From Oscillospiraceae bacterium (GTDB taxonomy: Bacteria; Bacillota; Clostridia; Oscillospirales; Acutalibacteraceae), in the NCBI GenBank assembly GCA_012520505.1, contig JAAYOC010000030.1:1-63354 (forward strand): 63,354 nt of DNA. The letters run 5' to 3'. Under the pieces are notes generated by a model that worked only from the letters and a program-made list of their open reading frames with translations, searched no databases and had not been told where the DNA came from. Shown one piece after another: positions 34,640 through 43,590 of this stretch (within the stretch, counting starts at the first letter, position 1; each line of letters opens with the position of its first letter). The position numbers and the translations under genes were made by a program.

Positions 34640-36331
34640 ATGCCGATTGATGGGATTTTTTTACACTGTATTAGGGCAGAACTTAAAAATTCAATAATTG
34701 GAGCCAGGGTTGATAAAATTTATCAGCCTTCCAGAGATGAGTTAATTTTCAATTTAAGAAATGGTAAAAGACTTCTTTTTTCTATAAGAGCAAATAGTCC
34801 AAGAATTCATTACACTAAAGCAAATTTTGAAAATCCTGCACAACCATCAATGCTTTGTATGCTTTTTAGAAAAAAACTTGGTGGAGCAGTGGTAACTGAC
34901 GTTAGACAACAAGATTTAGATAGAGTTCTTTTTATAGATTTTTTAGCAACTAATGAGTTAGGTGAAAAAGAAAAACTTACAATGGTCATGGAAATTATGG
35001 CCCAATATAGCAATGTAATTTTAATAAATGAAGAAAATCTAATCATAGATGCTTTAAAAAGAGTAGATTTTTCAAAGTCATCAAAAAGACTTATTTTACC
35101 GGGAATAAAATATGAGCTTCCACCAAAACAGGACAAGAAAAATCTGTTTGAGGAAGAAAATATTGCTTGTAAAGGCAGACCCCTTTACAAGAGTGTTTTA
35201 GATACAATAATGGGTGTTTCTCCACTAGTTGCAAGGGAGCTTGCATTTAGAGCAAATGAAGATGAAGAAGAACTCAAGAAGATACTAGATACAATAAAAG
35301 CGGAGTTTAAAGACGGTAGTAAAACTTTCTATCTTTTGAAGGATGAAAATGGTAAGCCTTTTGATTTTTCTTTTATGCAAATTACGCAATATGGCAGCAA
35401 ATATTCAGAAGAAATTTATATGACCGCTTCAAATCTTCTTGATGATTTTTATACAAGAAGAGATACTGCAGACCGTATGGCTCAACGTACTTCTGATCTT
35501 AGAAAACTTCTAAATAATAGAAAAGAAAGAATTTTAAGAAAGCTTGAAGCTCAAAAGATGGAATTGGAGAATTGTGCAGATAGAGAAAATCTTAGAATCA
35601 GTGCAGAGCTTATAAGTGCAAATCTCTATAAAATTGATAAAGGGTTAGCAGAGGTAGAACTTGAAAATTATTACGATGGTAATAATTTTATGAAAATAAA
35701 ACTTGATCCGGCTCTCAGTCCTGCACAGAATTCTCAAAAATATTTTAAAGATTATAAAAAGACGTATGTTGCTGAGAAAAAATTAAAGGAACAAATTGAA
35801 AATGGTTTTGAAGAATTAAATTATATAGAGTCAGTAATTGATGCTCTTAGCAGAGCAGAAAATGAATATGATATCTCACAAATTAAAGAAGAACTTAAAT
35901 CAACAGGTTATCTTAAAAAACATTCAAAAGAAAAAGGAAAGAAACCTGAAAAGGAATCTTTCCTTGAGTATAGAACAACAGATGGTTTTAGGGTTTTAGT
36001 TGGACGAAATAATCTTCAAAATGATAAGCTTACAATGAAAACTGCATCAAAACTTGATATGTGGCTTCATACAAAAGGTTTTCCCGGCTCTCATGTAATT
36101 ATCGAAAATCAAAATGGAGAAATTTCAGACCAAGCGATTTTAGATGCAGCAGTAATTGCAGCTGTGAATAGTACGGCAAAAGAAGCAAAGAAGGTTCCGG
36201 TAGATTATACTTTAGTTAAGAATCTTAAAAAACCAACCGGTGCAAAGCCGGGAAAAGTAATTTTCCATGAAAACTATACGGTTTATATAACACCGGATGA
36301 GGCTTTTGCCGAACAACAGAGGGTTAAGTAA
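34640..36331 (+). CDS. rqcH: Ribosome quality-control protein RqcH (NFACT family)
   Basis: RqcH binds 50S subunits with stalled peptidyl-tRNA and adds alanine tails that mark nascent chains for degradation. The 563-residue protein has the NFACT-N domain starting DGIFLHCIRAEL, with the Asp94-Arg95 pair (DLDRVLF) matching the DR motif needed for Ala-tailing. A long coiled coil (about 275-425) follows, then the C-terminal NFACT-R domain (LVGRNNLQNDKLT, DMWLHTKGFPGSHVII). Older annotations call it a fibronectin-binding protein. Its last 8 bases overlap the end of the convergent ispE gene, with no terminator between. Confidence 0.94.
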   Translation: MPIDGIFLHCIRAELKNSIIGARVDKIYQPSRDELIFNLRNGKRLLFSIRANSPRIHYTKANFENPAQPSMLCMLFRKKLGGAVVTDVRQQDLDRVLFIDFLATNELGEKEKLTMVMEIMAQYSNVILINEENLIIDALKRVDFSKSSKRLILPGIKYELPPKQDKKNLFEEENIACKGRPLYKSVLDTIMGVSPLVARELAFRANEDEEELKKILDTIKAEFKDGSKTFYLLKDENGKPFDFSFMQITQYGSKYSEEIYMTASNLLDDFYTRRDTADRMAQRTSDLRKLLNNRKERILRKLEAQKMELENCADRENLRISAELISANLYKIDKGLAEVELENYYDGNNFMKIKLDPALSPAQNSQKYFKDYKKTYVAEKKLKEQIENGFEELNYIESVIDALSRAENEYDISQIKEELKSTGYLKKHSKEKGKKPEKESFLEYRTTDGFRVLVGRNNLQNDKLTMKTASKLDMWLHTKGFPGSHVIIENQNGEISDQAILDAAVIAAVNSTAKEAKKVPVDYTLVKNLKKPTGAKPGKVIFHENYTVYITPDEAFAEQQRVK

Positions 36332-37181
36332 TTTTTTCTACACCGCATTTTTTTGGCTTACAAATGAAAACGTCTGAATAACTTAGTTTTAATTCCTCAG
36401 CACATTTTGAAGCAGAATCTTCGTTATCAAAGATTGCATAAATTGTGGGACCACTTCCGGTCATAAGATGGGCGAGAGAACCGTAGGTCCTCATTATATG
36501 TTTAATTTCTGCTCTATTTGGTACTTCAATGAATTGTTCGAAAACGTTTTTCATTAGCGGGTAAGCTTTGTCTTCGTTGTCAGTAGAGAGTGCTCGAAGA
36601 ATACCGTTAATATCTGCGTGATGTATATTTTCCGCTTTGTCAAAAGCGGCATACGCAGCGGCAGTTGAGATATCTACCGGCGGCTTAACTAAAACATAAT
36701 AGTTATCTTTTATTGGTGGAAGAGGGGCCAGCACTTGTCCAATATCAAGTGCAGCCATTGTTCCACCTTTAATGCAAAACGGAACATCTGCGCCAAGCTT
36801 TAAGCCAATATTGCAGAGTTCCTCAACACAGAGACCCGCATTATATATTTCGTTAAGACCTATTAAGACAGCTGCCGCATCTGCGCTGCCGCCGGCAAGT
36901 CCAGCTGCAAGTGGAATGTTTTTCTCTATGTGAATTTCTGCTCCGCCAGAAATTTTTGTTGCCGAGAAAAATTCTTCTGCAGCTTTGAAAGCTATATTTT
37001 TTGAGTCAGAAGGCAAAGCCGGATTTGAACAGGTCAATGTTATGTCCTTTGCTTTAGAAATAGAAATGGTGTCATAAAGCCCGATGGATTGCATAATCAT
37101 AAACAGACTATGATATCCATCGTCTGTTTTTCCTAGAATGTCCAGCATCAAATTAATTTTTGCATAAGCACGCAGTTTCAT
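36324..37181 (-). CDS. ispE: 4-diphosphocytidyl-2-C-methyl-D-erythritol kinase
   Basis: IspE is the GHMP kinase of the methylerythritol-phosphate route to isoprenoids. The 285-residue protein has the YAKINLML N terminus, the ATP-binding PLAAGLAGGSADAAA loop (about 90-104), GADVPFC in the active site, and the C-terminal MTGSGPTIYAIF motif. GGAGG lies 6 bases before the ATG. It is divergent from the surface-protein gene and convergent with rqcH, overlapping it by 8 bases. No other MEP gene is in the window. Confidence 0.95.
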   Translation of the reverse strand: MKLRAYAKINLMLDILGKTDDGYHSLFMIMQSIGLYDTISISKAKDITLTCSNPALPSDSKNIAFKAAEEFFSATKISGGAEIHIEKNIPLAAGLAGGSADAAAVLIGLNEIYNAGLCVEELCNIGLKLGADVPFCIKGGTMAALDIGQVLAPLPPIKDNYYVLVKPPVDISTAAAYAAFDKAENIHHADINGILRALSTDNEDKAYPLMKNVFEQFIEVPNRAEIKHIMRTYGSLAHLMTGSGPTIYAIFDNEDSASKCAEELKLSYSDVFICKPKKCGVEKIT

Positions 37182-37205
37182 AGGCGCCTCCTAAATACTC
37201 AATAA

Positions 37206-37234
37206 ATTCTAACCTTTTTTCGGCTTCTTATCAA
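37206..37234 (-). promoter_or_regulatory. Possible ispE promoter
   Basis: On the minus strand TTGATA, 17 bases, then TAGAAT, 24 bases before the ispE ATG. Confidence 0.5.
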
Positions 37235-37284
37235 GTGTAAGACTACAATTTGTCAAGTATAAAACTGTGATGATTAATGTTTAT

Positions 37285-37355
37285 TTGACATAATACACAA
37301 AATATTCATAATTTTAAAACACATTATTGGCAATAAAAAGGTTGTTTATTGCCAA
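37285..37355 (+). promoter_or_regulatory. Possible promoter and perfect inverted repeat upstream of the surface-protein gene
   Basis: TTGACA, 17 bases and CATAAT (37285-37313) lie before a perfect 11-base inverted repeat, TTGGCAATAAA and TTTATTGCCAA, with a 7-base loop (37327-37355). The repeat lies downstream of the predicted start, has no T-run, and could be an operator or an RNA hairpin in a leader of about 150 bases. Confidence 0.5.
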
Positions 37356-37471
37356 AGATAATGGTATTATTGTGAATAACGCGTGAACTAACATTTATTT
37401 TTTCAAAAATAATTCACATTTGTGTTAACTTATATTTTGTATTTTTAAAAATAAAACGAGGGGTAATGAAA

Positions 37472-38239
37472 ATGTCAAAAAAGGAGAATAGAGCATTTAA
37501 ACTCTTAGCAACGATTGCTTTGATAGTTATCTTGTGCATGACGTTGGCTGTTCCGGCTTTTGCAAAAGGTGTTTACAAAAATTATGTATACACTGTTGCA
37601 GACGGTACTACTGAAATTAATGATAAAACAGTAGAGCCTGTATACAAATACTTAGTTCAAAAATTAATCATTCCTTCAAGTGTAACTGAAATAAAACCTG
37701 GTGCATTTAAAGGTTTTAATTCTTGGTATTTTAAGATGGTGCTTGTCAAGGGCAGATATAACGATGAAAAAATCATCGTTCCGGATGTATATGCAAAATA
37801 TATAGTGTATGAGCTTGGTGAGAGACCTACTAAGCCGGTTGTAGATGAGGAGCCTGTGACTAAACCACCGGCAGAGGTACCGACAACTACAGCGACTACG
37901 ACAACGGCGCCGGCAGCTGAAAAGAAAGTTGAGCCGGTAACTAAAAAAGCACCACCTGCAGTTAGAAAAAAGAAAAACACAGCTAAAGTGGTAGCAGCAA
38001 TAGAACCAACAATAGAAGAACCAATCACCGAAGTAGTTGTAATGGATAAAACTCCATTTGCCGAAGCCAAAGAACAACTTGAAAATATGAGTGTCTGGGA
38101 ACAGCTAATCAATCAACCTACTGATGTTGAGCAACCGGTTCAAAAGGAAAATATAACTGCTAAAGCAGTGTCATATGTAACAGTTGTTTTTGCAGCTATT
38201 TCAGGTTTAGCTCTTACTGTGATTAAGTTTAAAAAATAA
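37472..38239 (+). CDS. Secreted surface protein with one leucine-rich-type repeat and Pro/Thr stalk
   Basis: The 255-residue protein has a signal peptide (hydrophobic 10-27, ending VPAFA). Next comes a short BspA-like leucine-rich unit (LIIPSSVTEIKPGAFKGF), a Thr/Pro/Ala-rich linker, a Lys-rich segment, and a C-terminal span (AVSYVTVVFAAISGLALTVI) with the tail KFKK. That end is the shape of a cell-wall sorting signal, but there is no LPxTG. An NQPTD about 43 residues from the end loosely recalls sortase B motifs (NPQTN-like). Otherwise it is simply C-terminally membrane-anchored. The ATG at 37472 is chosen for its 8-base distance from GAGGGG. Its function is unknown. Confidence 0.75.
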   Translation: MSKKENRAFKLLATIALIVILCMTLAVPAFAKGVYKNYVYTVADGTTEINDKTVEPVYKYLVQKLIIPSSVTEIKPGAFKGFNSWYFKMVLVKGRYNDEKIIVPDVYAKYIVYELGERPTKPVVDEEPVTKPPAEVPTTTATTTTAPAAEKKVEPVTKKAPPAVRKKKNTAKVVAAIEPTIEEPITEVVVMDKTPFAEAKEQLENMSVWEQLINQPTDVEQPVQKENITAKAVSYVTVVFAAISGLALTVIKFKK

Positions 38240-38246
38240 TTTTTTT

Positions 38247-38279
38247 TGAAGCTTTGCAAATGCGAAGCTTCACTTTTTT
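38247..38279 (+). terminator. Terminator or attenuator directly before the kinase-like gene
   Basis: A 12-base-pair stem with one mismatch (TGAAGCTTTGCA with TGCGAAGCTTCA) has a 2-base loop and a T6 tract. It is followed with no gap by the AAGGAG ribosome site of the next gene, so partial read-through is likely to feed that gene. Confidence 0.88.
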
Positions 38280-38291
38280 AAGGAGAACAAC

Positions 38292-38885
38292 ATGGAGAAT
38301 TATGTAATTACGATTGGTAGACAGCATGGCTGTGGTGGGCGTATAATTGGCAGAGAATTAGCTTTTCGCCTTGGAATTGCTTACTATGACAAAGAGATTA
38401 TTCATGGTCTTATTGCGGAAGAAACAGGAATAGATAAAAATCTTGTTTGTGAACTTATGGATAAGCGTACATCAAGCCTTCTTTATGAGTTGGCGAGTTT
38501 TGGTAGAATAACACCTTTAGAGGAACAGGTTTTCCTTGCAAAAACAAAAGTAATACGCGAACTTGCTACAAAATCGTCATGTGTTTTTGTAGGTAAGTGT
38601 GCGGACTATATTCTCCGTGAATATAAAAACAAGATTACAATCTTCCTTTATGGAGAAGCAACTGATAGAATTAATAGGATAGTTAATGAATATGGTGATA
38701 GAAAGTCTCTTACAGAACACGAACTAAAAACTCTTGATAGAAAACGTGCAAATTATTATCATTTTTTTACAACTCATAAATGGGGAGATAGAAAAAATTA
38801 TGATATGATGATTAATACAGGCATCGGTCTGGAGGGTGTAACAGACATGCTTGAAATAATTGCTCGTAAAAGATTTGGGGGATAG
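38292..38885 (+). CDS. Cytidylate kinase-like family protein
   Basis: The 197-residue protein belongs to the cytidylate kinase-like group (AAA_26/CK2 type), with the N-terminal phosphate-loop variant ITIGRQHGCGGRIIGRELA and the following YYDKEIIHGLIAEETG block. The late NYYHFFTTHKWGDRKNYDMMINTG block is also typical. It is not the housekeeping Cmk. Substrates of the group are not established. AAGGAG gives a good start. It lies 8 bases before a MATE transporter gene, a frequent pairing in Clostridia. Confidence 0.88.
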   Translation: MENYVITIGRQHGCGGRIIGRELAFRLGIAYYDKEIIHGLIAEETGIDKNLVCELMDKRTSSLLYELASFGRITPLEEQVFLAKTKVIRELATKSSCVFVGKCADYILREYKNKITIFLYGEATDRINRIVNEYGDRKSLTEHELKTLDRKRANYYHFFTTHKWGDRKNYDMMINTGIGLEGVTDMLEIIARKRFGG

Positions 38886-38893
38886 GACAATTA

Positions 38894-40261
38894 ATGGAAA
38901 AGGTTCATAGAGAAAACAAGATGGGCACCATGCCAGTGGAAAAATTGCTTATTTCAGTGGCGGTGCCAATGATTTTTTCAATGTTCGTTCAGGCACTTTA
39001 TAATATCGTAGACAGTATTTTTGTTGCAAGACTTTCACAGGATGCGTTTACTGCTTTGTCGCTAGCTTTTTCACTTCAGAATATAATGATTTCTGTAGGT
39101 GTTGGAACTGGCGTGGGTGTGAATGCGTTTCTTTCAAAAAGTCTGGGTGAAAAGGATTTTAAAACGGCAAATAAGATAGCAAACAATAGTATTTTTTTGG
39201 CTGTTTGCACATATATAGTATTTTTGGTTTTAGGGCTTACTATCACGGATGTTTTCTTAAAATCACAAACAAAAGATCCGGCTATTATACAGTACGGTAC
39301 TGAATACTTGAGAATAGTTCTTTGTTGTTCATTTGGTATTTTTATGCAAAATGCAATGGAAAGACTCCTAACGAGTACCGGACGTACAGTTTATAGTATG
39401 GCAACTCAAGTCACAGGTGCAGTCATTAATATCATCCTTGACCCAATTATGATTTTCGGTTATTTAGGTTGTCCTGCAATGGGTGTTAAAGGTGCTGCAA
39501 TTGCAACTGTAATTGGGCAAGTTTCTGCAGCAATTATAGGTTTAATTTTTAATCTTGTGAAAAACAAAGATATAAAACTTTCTATAAGACTTATGAAACC
39601 GGAGATTAGGATAATAAAGAAAATTTATTCGGTTGCAATACCTTCAATCGCAATGGGTTCAATTGGTTCAATAATGGTGTTTAGTCTTAATAAGATTTTG
39701 ATGGGCTTTACAAAGACAGCAGTTGCTGTATTAGGAGCATATTTCACACTCCAAAGCTTTGTGTTTATGCCTGTTTTCGGTCTTAATAGTGGAATGGTTC
39801 CTATTATTGCTTATAATTACGGTGCTAAAAATAGAGAACGTATTATAGAAACGATAAAATTTGCATTGAAAATTGCATTTGGAATTATGTGTATTGGCCT
39901 TTTATCTTTTGAAGTCTTTCCACATGTCCTCTTATCGTTGTTTAAATCAAATGACCCTCTTGATGATGCTGCAATGATAAAAATTGGTGTTCCGGCATTA
40001 AGAACTATGGCAATAAATTTTCCAATTGCCGGAATAAGTATTATGTTGGGTTCTACCTTTCAAGCCTTGGGAAAAGCAAATTATTCGTTGGTTGTAGCTC
40101 TTATGAGACAACTTGTAGTTCTTCTTCCTGTAGCATATCTATTATCTCTTACTGGAGTGTTAAATTACGTTTGGATTGCTTTCCCGCTCGCAGGAGCTAT
40201 CGCTCTTTTCACGTCAGGTTTATTTTTTAGAAGAGTTTTGAAACTAATAGATTTTAAATAA
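38894..40261 (+). CDS. MATE family efflux transporter
   Basis: The 455-residue membrane protein has about 12 spans in two similar halves, with the family N terminus GTMPVEKLLISVAVPMIFSMFVQALYNIVDSIFVA and the repeated block beginning KKIYSVAIPSIAMGSIGSIM. MATE proteins export cationic drugs or metabolites in exchange for Na+ or H+. The substrate is not predictable. It is cotranscribed with the kinase-like gene. A terminator begins right at its stop. Confidence 0.92.
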   Translation: MEKVHRENKMGTMPVEKLLISVAVPMIFSMFVQALYNIVDSIFVARLSQDAFTALSLAFSLQNIMISVGVGTGVGVNAFLSKSLGEKDFKTANKIANNSIFLAVCTYIVFLVLGLTITDVFLKSQTKDPAIIQYGTEYLRIVLCCSFGIFMQNAMERLLTSTGRTVYSMATQVTGAVINIILDPIMIFGYLGCPAMGVKGAAIATVIGQVSAAIIGLIFNLVKNKDIKLSIRLMKPEIRIIKKIYSVAIPSIAMGSIGSIMVFSLNKILMGFTKTAVAVLGAYFTLQSFVFMPVFGLNSGMVPIIAYNYGAKNRERIIETIKFALKIAFGIMCIGLLSFEVFPHVLLSLFKSNDPLDDAAMIKIGVPALRTMAINFPIAGISIMLGSTFQALGKANYSLVVALMRQLVVLLPVAYLLSLTGVLNYVWIAFPLAGAIALFTSGLFFRRVLKLIDFK

Positions 40262-40295
40262 AAAGACTAACGCCGGAAACGTTAGTCTTTTGTCA
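40262..40295 (+). terminator. Terminator after the MATE gene
   Basis: A perfect 12-base-pair stem (AAAAGACTAACG with CGTTAGTCTTTT) with a 7-base loop starts one base after the stop codon. It is symmetrical enough to serve the convergent plsY gene too. Confidence 0.9.
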
Positions 40296-40329
40296 TCATT
40301 TAATTCATTTACTTATTTGTTCAATTTAA

Positions 40330-41004
40330 TTATTTAGTTTTAGTCACTTGATTCGGTTCATCAAGTTTGACTTTCTTTTTACCTTTTCCCCAGAGTTTAT
40401 TTTCTGTGCCGTCTTTAAGACCTTTTATATTCTTTCTGTGTTGGAAAAATGATAAGATAGGATAAATTGCTGCTATAACAAGAATATAATAGAATTCCGG
40501 ATCCTTTAGATAGAAAAAAACGAATCCAATAAAAGTTAAAACTTGGAAGGTTAAAGATGCAACTGACATATAGCGAGTTGTAACTAAAATTAAGAGCCCG
40601 ATTAAACCGGCTATAAGGAAGATTCTCCAGTCAACCGCAGCAAAGATGCCTATTGCGGCAGCAACTCCCTTACCGCCTTTAAACTTCATATAAAAAGGAT
40701 AGTTGTGACCAAGAGTTACGAATAAACCTGCAAGAAGTTGCAGTGCAACACTGTCACATTTAAAAGCTAATTTAACCAACAGTACCGCAACTATACCTTT
40801 AAGGATGTCTATAAGAAGAACTGCGACACCTATTTTTGCTCCAAATACGCGAAATGAATTTGTTGTGCCGGCATTTCCACTTCCGTAATCTCTAATGTCA
40901 ACTTTTTTAAAAAGCTTTCCAAAGATATAAGAAGTTTGAAAAGAACCTAGCAGATAAGAAATTACAAGAATTAATAAAACAAAGTACCAAGTTATATTAT
41001 TCAT
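40330..41004 (-). CDS. plsY: Acyl-phosphate:glycerol-3-phosphate acyltransferase
   Basis: PlsY makes lysophosphatidic acid, the first step of membrane phospholipid synthesis. The integral membrane protein of about 224 residues has several spans and the three conserved loops: SYLLGSFQTSYIFG, RDYGSGNAGTTNSFRV and GHNYPFYMKFKGGKGVA. A basic cytosolic tail (KGKKKVKLDEPNQ) ends it. The ATG at 41004 is chosen because GGAGG lies 11 bases upstream. An ATG 18 bases earlier overlaps that GGAGG. The 177-base gap to the DUF1846 gene is AT-rich with nothing definite in it. Confidence 0.93.
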   Translation of the reverse strand: MNNITWYFVLLILVISYLLGSFQTSYIFGKLFKKVDIRDYGSGNAGTTNSFRVFGAKIGVAVLLIDILKGIVAVLLVKLAFKCDSVALQLLAGLFVTLGHNYPFYMKFKGGKGVAAAIGIFAAVDWRIFLIAGLIGLLILVTTRYMSVASLTFQVLTFIGFVFFYLKDPEFYYILVIAAIYPILSFFQHRKNIKGLKDGTENKLWGKGKKKVKLDEPNQVTKTK

Positions 41005-41181
41005 ATTATTTTTATCCTCCATAGTGGTAATCGTAAATCATATGTACAAATATACGAATAGATGTACAAATTATTTTGAATAGGATACCAAATAACAAAT
41101 TAAAAATTAAAAATAAATTGTAAACAATATTGTTTAGTTTTTATCAATGAGATAATCGTTTGTTTTAATACTTATTGTCAA

Positions 41182-42669
41182 CTATTGATGAAAGAATGCA
41201 TCTGTCTGATATTGAGGCTCGCAAGTCATATTTATACCAAGTTTTTTAAATATATTTTCATCTACTTGAGATATAATCACAGAAGTATGAGCTTCACAAT
41301 CTTTAAGTTCTGAGAGGCAAGCCATAGCTTTTTTAGCATTATCATCCGTAGCAGCTGCAATGGACAGAGCAATAAGCGTTTCATCTGTATGTAATCTTGG
41401 ATTTTTACTACCTAATGATTCCGTTTTAAGCTGTTGAATAGGTTCGAAAACATTTGGAGGAATGAGATGAATTGAATCATCAATTCCGGCCAGTTCTTTA
41501 ACTGCATTGAGAAGCATTGCTGAAGAAGAACCAAGAAGTTCTGTTGTTCTTCCGGTTACAATCTTGCCATTTTGAAGCATGATTGCAGAAGCAGGTTCTG
41601 AATATTCTTTCATCTTGTTACATGCAGCTGATATTACCGGTCTGTCAATTTTACTGAGACCGGATTGTTTCATTAAAAACTCAAGTTTAATAACAATATT
41701 GTTTTCTATAAGACCTTTTTTCTTGTCACAAAGCGCAGTGTAGTAACGACGAATAATTTCCTGATTAGATGCATATATACAAAGGTCATTATCAATTATG
41801 CAATTACCTGCAACATTAACGCTCATGTCAGTTGGCGATTTATAAGGTGATTCACCGCCGGTAATTTCTTTAAAAATTGCACTAAGGATTGGAAAAACTT
41901 CAACATCTCTGTTGTAATTTACTGCTGTTTTGCCGTACGCTTCAAGATGGAAAGGGTCAATCATGTTGACGTCGTCAAGGTCGGCGGTCGCAGCCTCATA
42001 CGCAAGATTGATTGGGTGCTTGAGTGGAAGATTCCAAATTGGAAATGTTTCAAATTTTGCATAACCTGATTTAATTCCATGCTTGCTATCGTGATAAAGT
42101 TGTGAGAGGCAAGTCGCCATTTTCCCACTACCAGGACCTGGAGCCGTAATAATTAAAAGTTCGCGAGTAGTTTCGATATATGCGTTTTTACCGAAACCTT
42201 CATCGCTTACAATGTGTGCAATATTTGAAGGATATCCTTCTATTGACCCATGTGTGTAAACACTGACTCCGAGATTTTCAAGATGATTTTTAAACAAATT
42301 GGCGGCAACTTGATTTGTATATCTGGTTAAAACTACGCTTCCAACATAAAGACCTATCTCTTTGAAACAATCAATAAGTCTTAAAACATCAAGATCGTAT
42401 GTAATTCCAAGGTCTCCACGAACTTTATTTTTTTCAATATCATCAGCATTAACGATAATGATGATTTCGGCTTTGTCTTTGAGCTTTAAAAGCATTTGAA
42501 GCTTACTATCAGGTTCAAAACCGGGAAGCACCCTTGCCGCATGGTAATCATCAAAGAGTTTGCCACCAAATTCGAGATAAAGTTTTCCACCGAACTGTTC
42601 TATGCGTTCAGCAATATATTGGGATTGTAATTTTAAATATTTGTTGTTATCAAAAGCCAATTTTTTCAT
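41182..42669 (-). CDS. DUF1846 family protein (UPF0371)
   Basis: The 495-residue cytosolic protein matches DUF1846 from its N terminus (LYLEFGGKLFDDYHAARVLPGF) through ELLIITAPGPGSGKMATCLSQLYHD and FPIWNLPLKHPINLAYEAATADL. The GPGSGK stretch is a P-loop-like nucleotide site. Structures exist for the family, but no function is established. It lies 10 bases after the sortase B gene and is probably cotranscribed with it; the functional link is unclear. Confidence 0.9.
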   Translation of the reverse strand: MKKLAFDNNKYLKLQSQYIAERIEQFGGKLYLEFGGKLFDDYHAARVLPGFEPDSKLQMLLKLKDKAEIIIIVNADDIEKNKVRGDLGITYDLDVLRLIDCFKEIGLYVGSVVLTRYTNQVAANLFKNHLENLGVSVYTHGSIEGYPSNIAHIVSDEGFGKNAYIETTRELLIITAPGPGSGKMATCLSQLYHDSKHGIKSGYAKFETFPIWNLPLKHPINLAYEAATADLDDVNMIDPFHLEAYGKTAVNYNRDVEVFPILSAIFKEITGGESPYKSPTDMSVNVAGNCIIDNDLCIYASNQEIIRRYYTALCDKKKGLIENNIVIKLEFLMKQSGLSKIDRPVISAACNKMKEYSEPASAIMLQNGKIVTGRTTELLGSSSAMLLNAVKELAGIDDSIHLIPPNVFEPIQQLKTESLGSKNPRLHTDETLIALSIAAATDDNAKKAMACLSELKDCEAHTSVIISQVDENIFKKLGINMTCEPQYQTDAFFHQ

Positions 42670-42679
42670 TTATCCATCC

Positions 42680-43417
42680 TCATTTTTCTACTATTTCAAT
42701 TTGTTCTGCAACTACAACAAAACGTTCTGTTTTTGAGCGCGATGTACAAGTGGAAAATGTAATGATTTTTTCTTTGCCTGTAATTTCTGTTTTGTTTGTT
42801 TCAGCTTCTGAATTGCTTATTACATCGTTAAGCCAATTTTTAAATTCATCGTCGCTTGTAAAATTTAAAGTATAAACAGGATCCGATGTGGTTACTGTGT
42901 ATGCGGCTATAACTTCATATTTAAAGGACTTGTCCGGATAGAAAATATAAATATATTTGTGCTTATCAAAGTAACTCTTGGTTTTATATTTTTTGAATGT
43001 TCCAAACATAGAACCATTCTTTGTGTTGTGTCCATAAATGATTGTATTTAAATCTGTAAGATCTTTGTTACATCTGTAATCTATGAAAATACTACCAAAA
43101 TCACTATAAACATGGTTGTATGTGCGCTTTAAATAGTAGCTGTTGTCTAAAGTTTGAAGTAAAGGATAATTAACAGGTGTATCTGAACTATATATCCAAC
43201 CTACAATATCTTTATTTATTTCCCAAAGAGCATCAAAATCCACCGTTACAATCAAACTGGATTTAGAATCCTCGGATGTTAAAAATTCTTTTTGTGAATC
43301 TTTGTATAGTTGGTCACCCTTGACATAGCCATAACCTATTGTTCCAAGCTTGAACAATGAAAAGCAAAATATGGCAATAAAACATACCTCAAGTATGGTA
43401 TAAATGCGTGCTCGCAT
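42680..43417 (-). CDS. srtB: Class B sortase
   Basis: Class B sortases are membrane transpeptidases that attach proteins to peptidoglycan or assemble pili. The 245-residue protein has an N-terminal anchor (about 6-24), an extracellular helical region with DIVGWIYSSDTPVNYP, and the sortase barrel with catalytic His130 (IIYGHNT), Cys224 (ITFSTCTS) and Arg232 (SKTERF). The ATG at 43417 is chosen because AGAGGTG lies 7 bases before it. The gene is divergent from a membrane-anchored transglutaminase gene and followed by DUF1846. No obvious sorting-signal substrate is adjacent. Confidence 0.94.
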   Translation of the reverse strand: MRARIYTILEVCFIAIFCFSLFKLGTIGYGYVKGDQLYKDSQKEFLTSEDSKSSLIVTVDFDALWEINKDIVGWIYSSDTPVNYPLLQTLDNSYYLKRTYNHVYSDFGSIFIDYRCNKDLTDLNTIIYGHNTKNGSMFGTFKKYKTKSYFDKHKYIYIFYPDKSFKYEVIAAYTVTTSDPVYTLNFTSDDEFKNWLNDVISNSEAETNKTEITGKEKIITFSTCTSRSKTERFVVVAEQIEIVEK

Positions 43418-43590
43418 CAAGAAACACCTCTTAAACAAATATATAAAAAATTGTATCATAAATTGCGATATAGTTCTACACGTTTTAAATGTTTTTTTTA
43501 GGTCTTTCTCTTTATTTATTTATACAAACCCATTATAATGATAGTGAGTAAGCAATTTTTGTATAAATTTATTCGGATTGAGGTTTCTTG

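Noticed and set aside
37657-38112. Open frame of 151 codons on the minus strand inside the surface-protein gene
   Set aside because: Its composition mirrors the Thr/Pro linker of the real plus-strand gene, and it has no ribosome site.
38100-38239. LPxTG sorting signal in the surface protein
   Set aside because: No LPxTG is present, only a loose NQPTD, span and basic tail. Kept as a weak sortase B idea only.
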